Assembly (NCBI GenBank): GCA_950295325.1
Contig: OX485809.1
Location: 7,254,001 to 7,318,000 of the forward strand
Reading direction: 5' to 3'
Origin: Polytrichum commune
Lineage: Eukaryota > Streptophyta > Polytrichopsida > Polytrichales > Polytrichaceae
DNA length: 64,000 nucleotides
The translations under genes were made by a program, and so were the position numbers. Below the pieces are notes generated by a model that worked only from the letters and a program-made list of their open reading frames with translations, was not told the origin of the DNA and did no database searches. Positions 57,301-64,000 of this stretch are shown one piece after another (positions within the stretch are counted from its first letter, which is position 1; each line of letters begins with the position of its first letter).

Positions 57301-58540
57301 TTCGGGAGGCTACGGTATCAAATGTTGCTTTCAGTACTATGGTAGACTCATTGAAAGTTTGGATTCTTGCAAATTACTCAAGTTTAAAAAGTTACATTCA
57401 CTAAAGTGGAAACTTGGAAGTTGGAAGGCATTGGAATTCGGGGCATGCACAAATTATGAGCCCCACTTGCAGTAAGCTAGGTATCATCCATAACAACATC
57501 CCATCATGTGGGGGCTACGGCTGTGTAAGTTAGTCCAAAGGAGTTGTGCCTAATTCCGCTACTTGTCTTAATCAAACACCAATATTTATTTGAGTGATAC
57601 GTGGTTAGGCGTGTCTTCAAAAACAGGTATCAAAAAGACATGTGTTCAAATATGCGATTCAAATATGAGCTCAAAACATGATAAGGATTTGAATTCTAAT
57701 AGTTGACATAATAAAGAGAACCTATACGATCATTTGATGAGCATGAGAATCTTCGCTTCGATAATGAATAAAGTTTGAACTCCAAGGATCATGAGAAAAG
57801 TGACCATGGCCTTGATTTGCTAACCATAACTGATCGCTCATCCAAAAGCATAAGAATTATGAGAACTCGTCACAATGTTTCATCCATGTAGGCATGTTAA
57901 ATAACCCATTTACAATCAAGGCGAGTCACTTAAAAGACTGTCTGGTGACAGACTGTCTGTGAGAGTCCATTTTGTGCAGACTCTCACAAAGACCCGGTCT
58001 AACTATACTGTAGCATTGAGTTTCGAGTAGGTGATCATGATTGAGTGTCGTATGTTTGATGTATTTGGGGACAGAAACAGAAACAAAAACAAAATCAAGG
58101 GACGAGTTGGTAAGAATTGGCATCGTTTGGCGATCATGAAGGTTATGCACTCGAATTTCAATCAAAGGCTGTGCTCATTGAGTCGATTGAACTTGGTCAG
58201 AAATTGTAGAGACAGCTGGTCAATTTGGCAAGATGTTGAGACTTGTCTTAATCATGAGGCACTTGTGACTCTCACGTAATTGCAGCTATTGGATCGAGTC
58301 AGGAATTGTCTCATTCGGTTTGCACTTGCAGATCGGGAGATATTTCAAGTTTCAGGTTGAGTTCCAAGTTGAGATCCAAAAGCTATAAGAGGTCAAGTAG
58401 GATTCTCTTTCTCATTAAGATGAGAACTTAAATCTTCCCAGCTGTGTTTAGTTACTGAACCTAGAATGGTATCTTTGTTTTAAGTACATGGTACAATTTC
58501 ATACAACATGTCAATTAGGTGTATGTTCTTGACTACAAGC
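54385..58540. other. Intergenic, repeat-filled stretch without a gene
   Basis: Family C copies account for much of it: about 54645-54880 (+), 55590-55950 (-), 57575-57790 (+) and 58375-58535 (-). A 10-bp perfect hairpin (TGTGAGAGTC/GACTCTCACA) is at 57958-57988. Open frames up to 113 codons here have no recognisable domain. Confidence 0.5.
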
Positions 58541-58786
58541 GGCCGGGGATTCGTGGCACTCACTTAAAATCATCCGTGCGGATGAAAAAAACACAAGAAT
58601 CATCTAAATGGCTATTTTTGGGCAATTTGATTCCGGAAATAGAGTCAAAGGCCCCGAATTAGTCTATTGACATCACATTCGAATGAATCGGCCCTCAACC
58701 CCATAGGGGGGCTTTTTTTATTGGAGCCACTTCATCCACAATATCTTGGATGGATGATTTTAAGTGAGTGCCACGAATCCCCAGCC
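58541..58786. mobile_element. 246-bp MITE with 10-bp target duplication, copy 2
   Basis: The left end GGCCGGGGATTCGTGGCACT pairs with the right end (GGCTGGGGATTCGTGGCACT on the other strand). GACTACAAGC is repeated exactly at 58531-58540 and 58787-58796. The interior is the reverse complement of the copy at 6155-6402, with few differences. Confidence 0.88.
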
Positions 58787-59680
58787 GACTACAAGCCTTG
58801 CCATACGCCACTTAAATACAAGCGTTTAATTAAGAGAGTGGTTGCATAAGATCCACATACTGTAGTGCACATACCATAATTCTAGACTTTAAATATTTGT
58901 TGGAAAATACTAGAAATAAGTTAGGTGTGCATTAGATGGATACTTTTCTTTATGCACCAACTTCTCCCAGGATGTGGGACACGCAATTAGTGCAAGATGA
59001 TTAGCAACTCTGAATCATGCTTATAACCATTTGTCTCATCACTTTCAGAGCTCATAAGACCATCTTTGAAACAAGTGCCTTTTCAGTGCCAATTCCTAGA
59101 TACACACCTCCTAACCACATAGCACTCGAACATAGGTGTCCATATCATTATTGTGATCAATCTAGACACTAATCTACCTTACTTCAAATTAGATTCTTTG
59201 AGCAAAATCTCTGAATATCTTTTCATAAGCATTTTTCCTATTGTGAGGAACTAAGTAAAAGTTCCTAGTGATGTGGTCACAGATTGTTGAAGGATTTAAA
59301 CTCACTTGAATGTCCCGAATGTGGACCATCATACAACTCAATAACAAGGTTGTCAAATCATTGGATTCTAAAGAAAAGCCGTTTTCCACAAGAAGAGAAG
59401 GCATTTCCTTTCCTTTTTCCCCCTCGCACAATTTTTCGACGGGGTATGATCCCCTCTGACTGCATTTTTGAGCCTTGGTTTAACTTACAGCCCAACAGCA
59501 TAAAAAATCTCACATGTGCTCCAGGTGTTCCTAAATGAATATAAATTGGACTATCATGTGTGAAACCTCGACTACAAGGTTTCCCCAGGAGACAACCACC
59601 CTTCAGTATGTACACTAGTACCGAAATAGGAAGAAAAAAAATTGGTGATAGTGTTCAATGATCTTATTAGGTACTATGGG
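58787..59680. other. Gene-free 3' flank of the remorin gene
   Basis: A family C copy (reverse) lies at about 58930-59170. No gene was seen. Frames of about 80 codons near 59190-59615 overlap on both strands and show no domain. Confidence 0.45.
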
Positions 59681-62600
59681 CTAAGTGCAAAGCAGATTGA
59701 AGAACAAGAGACTGGGAAATTTGCCCGTAGTCTTCATAATTTCGGCCCGCTTGGTCGTCTTGGCAGTTGCGTCAGCTCTGTGCGCTTCAGCCTCTGCCTG
59801 GAGCTCCTCTGCTTGACGCCGTGCAGATGCTAATTTCTTCATGAGTTTTGCATGCGCACGCGACCTCATGCGCTCTGCCTTGTCCTTCACCAACCCCCAA
59901 AAAAATTGTACTTTTTAGTACCGAAACAAAATATTTGTATGCAAGAGGTTATGAGCACGTTCGGGGGGTCCTCGCCAATTTGATCGAATAAAGTGCAGTT
60001 CAAAAAAATTGCCAACAAACATCTAAATGGGCTTGTGGTAATTTTGAGATGTTTTGGCAATCAAACTCTAATTTGGGCCAAATTGAAATCTTTCCAAAAT
60101 CGTCTAAAACAGTTCAATCTAATTCAGCAGCTTTATGAATGAAAACAAAAACAAAAACAGCACTTCTTATGGTATATCTGACCGTACAGATGGCATTTTG
60201 GGTGTAGTTAGCATTGTTCACACAGATATTCAGCCATCCATGTGTCCAGAATCAAAAGATTATAATGTAAACGTGTAAGCTAGTGTGGTCGAACAACTGT
60301 GACTATCCGGACAAAAACACCCGCCTCGACCTTTAGGGGTTAAGGTAGATGATGCTAAAAATGTCAGTTGAAGCGTTATTTACATACACAAATTACAAAA
60401 TTCTCAGTAGCAATCGCCAGGGCATTCCAACGCACCAAGGCATGTCTTACTTAAATTCTGATTGCAAAAGTTTAAGAGTTCAAAGTTTTATGGGTAGATT
60501 ACCCAAAACCAATTGTTATTCTCAAAATCAATATGTACTTATAGAACAAGAAATTAGGGTGTTGGTTCAGGTGGGGTAATGGTTTTTGTATCATCTATCT
60601 TATGAGATAATTAAAGTGGATTTGGGCAAAACATGCCAATAAAGTGCCAGAAAAATCGGGCATATAGATTTTTAAGAGTAACTTTTGCCAAGCAACTGCT
60701 TATCACCTACGGTTCATGCGAAGAAACTAATTCCAGATCTCATAGAACATGTCAAACATGGAAATAATGTATACCTCTATTTTGCGCATTTCAGCTTCCG
60801 CCTTTGCCTTTTCGTTGCTCTCCCAAGCCTGAATCCTTGCCTCCTCCTGCTGGAACCTGATTTACATCCACAAATTTTCACCACCTTGTCAGAACTTGCT
60901 AACTTCTCGAAAACATCATGGAAACCATCCATTTATCAAGGCCAATGGTATACTACATCCTTTTCAAGCACCCCACATGATTTTAACGATAACTAAGTTC
61001 TCATTATAAGGCCACCCGGTTGACAAAATGATGAGCCTTAGCTGGTTTCTGGCCTTGGTTAATTCAAATCCTTCTGGAGATTAGAAGGTTCTTAATTTCC
61101 ACCTACTATTTCCTACAGTAAAGAATTGAACTTACTCAATTGGGTTGGGTGCGGATCCAAGCATGGACACACCAAAACAGTAGTTTACTTAACTTCAGTT
61201 ACTCAACTTGACAAAGTGGTAACCAAAACAGCAGTTTTCTTTACCTGGAAGTGTGCTTAGCCTTCTCTGATTCCTCCCACGCAGCTGCTCTTGTTGCAAT
61301 GACTGACCTTCGAAGCTCCTGCAAATCGAGAGATTTTTCATCACAATTTTTGGCACTGTGATTCAAATCACCGCCTTTCGTCGTGGCCCATGCAGCAATG
61401 TTGGCCTTTCCAAGCCGCTGGCTCAAAGCAAGAATCTCTTGCCTAGTTTTGGCCTGAAACTCCTTATCAGCCAAGGCCATGAGAGCCTCTTCCTTGTTGC
61501 TGCTATTATTACTCACAGATTGATCAGCACTGCTATTATCTGAATTGGTTTTCTCATCAGCAGTAGTAGTAGGTGAATCTGAATCTGGTGTGTCCAAATT
61601 TTTCACAGGTGTTGTAGTCCCTCTGAGGGGTGTGGCAGTTCGAGATGGATCAGCTGATTCTATGGGTGTCATTGCTGTTCCTGTGTCCTGGACTGACACA
61701 GCCTCCGAAGGATAGTGTCCTAATGTGCCATCATCATCTGCAAAATCCATTTGTTTTTGACTTAGCACTTCAGAGTTTCTGGATATTAGATATTATCCTC
61801 TAGTTTTTTGGTAGCATGATCATTACACTCATATTAGAGTTATCCTCTAACTTAACATGACTTCTTAATTGGGAGTTCGTTGTTTTGCTTAAGGTTTTGG
61901 AGGTAGTGTGAGGTTTGAACACATAGTATTCTATATCGGTTCATTGAGGGTCAAACCTTATCATTTTGGCATGCCGAGAGGTGCTAAAAATGAGTTTGTC
62001 CCTCAATGTAACGAAACAGGTTGCTTTTCATTCAAATTCAAACACTACTACCTCCAAGCATCCACCACAACAGGAAAGAAATTATTGATATTGTATGCAT
62101 TACAACGAACGGAAAATCACAAGGAACGAACAACTCCCAACAGCAGTCCCGTTGAGTTTAAGGATTACTCTAACAAGGATACCTTTCCTTTCAAGAATCA
62201 ACTAAGGGTTTCAGGTTTAAAATCAAAACACCCAGAACCTAAAACCCACCTATGGAGTAAATCTTCAGAGTGATGGTCAATGGTTGGAGGAAGTACAGAA
62301 ATGTGGGCTTTATCCCAATTCATATACTTTCAAAAACTCCCGGTTTGGAAATTGATAGATAAAGATGAGAATAAACACTTCCATATTTTCAGGTTCGGGC
62401 TTAACTCTACTAGACAGGCAGAGTTTTTCAGGAATGGTATAATACATTTCTGAAACCCACGAATGGTATAAATTGCTTCATAGTGGTGGTAGAAAAAGCA
62501 CATGAACTTGGGAGTTTGTGAAATGTACCTCTGGTGGCAGATGACTCCTTGGTAGATTTAGCAGTTCTGGAAGGTATCTTCAAAAAACTACCATGATGGT

Positions 62601-63945
62601 CACATGGTAGCCCTGTCATCAAATTTCCATCTGCATTTCTCGACTTCAATTCCCCAAGAGAGTATCGGTCCAGCAACAAATCCAGCTGCTGCTTCGCAGT
62701 TGAATTTGTGAATTCAAGGAACCCAGCTCCACTCACTGCACCTTGCACTCGAATTTTCGGGTTAACAACCTCCACAGCATTCGCATGCAATTCGGTAACT
62801 TGAATGGGTCGAGCCGCCGGTTCTCCCCCAACGTTTAGAGGGCCAGAATGTCTTCGATCACTTGTTCCCAAATTTGCACCTTTTCTTTGACCACCCATGC
62901 CTGCTTGACTCGCAACCACATGTGCCAAAAGAGGCCCACTCCTTGATTTTGCCTTCACTTGCACATCAGAATTCCCACCTGTGAGCCATTTTTCAGCATC
63001 ATCCCATTTTGAAGGGGTGGGTTTAAGTAATGGCCCCATGACAGATCGGTGAACACCATTTCGGTTTTGGTGATCCAGTTTGGCCATACTTGCATCTGCC
63101 TCACATGGTGGCTCAGTAGATTCGGCATTTCGCAACATGCTGGTAGCATATAAAGTGAACCCATTTGAGGTAGGGCGTGTTATGGAAGGTTTTCTGTATT
63201 TGGCTTCCATGGAGGAAGATTTGTCTGCCATGGTGGAAGATTGGATGGCCTTGAATGGCTCAGTTTCCCCTCTAGCCCCATCCTGCATCACGACTGAAAA
63301 TCCATTCTCTTTAGCTCCACTTAAGTCTTTCTCGGCTGCTGCTTGTTGTGATGATACAGCAGTTGCACCTGAAAAATCAAACCAAGTGGGTTAACTATAA
63401 AGTTAAATCATTTCCAATCCCTTGAGTTTGGAGGATTTTGTCTGTGTGGTGGTCCATCAACCCTCAAAAACCCCACTAAACCCCCCACTTTTTGGCTTGC
63501 GTGAAGGTTTTCAGGTTGACAGATGAAGATGAGCATGATTCTCCATCTTTCAAGTATTGAAAAACTCTACCACAAAGACAGTTTTCAGGGACAAAATTCC
63601 ACCTCTAAGCCCCACAAATGGAGCATATCTTCAAGAGTGATGGTCATGGTTGAAGGAAGTACACAATGACCATCACTCTTGGAGATGTGGAGATATGGCA
63701 CAATCGGTCAAATGTGCCATGTATAGATTGAAGCAAACAATCTATGAGCTTATTACAGTGATCTAATAAGAGACCTATCCTACCCTTGAGAAACGAAGCA
63801 TCAAAAATACCAAAATGCAGTAACCTGATGATGATGACTTACCCCAAAAAAAAGAAAAATACAAAACAAAACAAAAATTACCTTTCAGCCATGTTCTTCC
63901 AGGAGTGTTGACATCCGCTTTCTTGGATGCACGCACATCTCCAAC
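59681..63945 (-). CDS. Remorin, long N-terminal type (5' end outside the window)
   Basis: A plant-specific, plasma-membrane nanodomain protein with a C-terminal coiled coil. Five exons (63945-63882, 63368-62529, 61737-61245, 60856-60775, 59884-59681) join in frame to at least 560 residues. The first codon lies beyond the right edge, since the 63945 exon starts with an acceptor. The N-terminal 280 residues are low-complexity and presumably disordered, with SKWDDAEKWL, as in group 6-type remorins. Then come MTPIESADPSRTATP and the Remorin_C domain: ATRAAAWEESEKAKHTSRFQ, EEARIQAWESNEKAKAEAEM, ERMRSRAHAKLMKKLASARR and AEIMKTTGKFPSLLF, with a short hydrophobic anchor-like tail NLLCT. The last exon's acceptor (AAG at 59885) is weak but keeps frame. 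Introns hold MITEs at 60341 and 61836. Confidence 0.9.
60341..60602. mobile_element. 262-bp inverted-repeat element, family E copy 2
   Basis: TAAGGTAGATGATGCTAAAA on the left pairs with TAAGATAGATGATACAAAAA read from the right end. It lies in the last intron of the remorin gene. It resembles the ends of the 728-bp element at 30168-30895. The target duplication is not clear. Confidence 0.65.
61836..62171. mobile_element. 336-bp inverted-repeat element (family D) in a remorin intron
   Basis: The left end AGAGTTATCCTCTAACTTAA and the right end (AGAGTAATCCTTAAACTCAA on the other strand) form a 40-bp imperfect inverted repeat. The interior is about 75% like 50698-51048 (GGTAGTGTGAGGTTTGAACA, GAGGGTCAAACC, ATTGATATTGTATGCA). 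A 121-codon frame at 61908-62273 crosses it and is chance. Confidence 0.75.
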
Positions 63946-64000
63946 CTGGTGGTTGATACACAATGCATCAATCAATAAAGAATTCTCATAAAAATAGCAA

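Noticed and set aside
1-64000. LTR retrotransposons or endogenous virus copies
   Set aside because: I saw no protease, reverse transcriptase or integrase motifs and no paired long direct repeats with a primer-binding site. A profile search would be needed to exclude very old fragments.

Overview
The window reads as nuclear DNA of a land plant. The genes have multi-exon structures with GT-AG introns, and the encoded families are plant ones: AWPM-19, alpha-expansin, GT43 xylan synthase and remorin. One protein carries a plastid transit peptide. The genome looks large and repeat-rich, with non-coding stretches of 5-17 kb packed with small terminal-inverted-repeat DNA elements and introns of 0.05-2.3 kb. 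I cannot fix the species. I saw no reverse transcriptase or integrase and no LTR pair.

Layout. 1-17.1 kb has no host gene. It holds several MITEs with clear target-site duplications (TSDs), a CACTA remnant, a tRNA-derived SINE head, a 3.7 kb PIF/Harbinger transposon with a decayed transposase, and a 94-bp satellite at 15.2-17.1 kb that a 753-bp element has split. 17.2-28.8 kb is a tandem segmental duplication. Each half carries an intact three-exon AWPM-19 membrane protein gene (17601-18889 and 25854-27147, both +), and the first half is inflated by later nested insertions. 28.8-35.7 kb is gene-poor: inverted-repeat elements, a three-copy 139-bp tandem repeat and a GC-rich patch. 35.8-36.5 kb (-) is a damaged fragment of an unrecognised gene.

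From 36.6 kb the window is gene-rich: an alpha-expansin (36650-38209, +), a GT43 xylan glycosyltransferase (39305-43268, -), a plastid-targeted protein of unknown role (44915-47771, +), a class I SAM-dependent methyltransferase (49092-54384, -) and a long remorin (59681 to beyond the right edge, -). All exon junctions given were read by eye and keep the reading frame. The expansin and GT43 products both act on cell walls, in wall loosening and xylan backbone synthesis. Their adjacency is probably chance.

The most distinctive observation is the methyltransferase gene. It appears to contain a U12-type AT-AC intron with a textbook 5' splice site, branch site and AC end, whose removal restores a conserved family motif. 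Another of its introns uses a GC donor. No wholly new multi-gene system is apparent. The other notable material is repeat biology: nested insertions with an empty site in the duplicated copy, a repeat family lodged in introns of three genes, a 5S-rRNA-like sequence in an intron, and a ~60-bp-arm hairpin.
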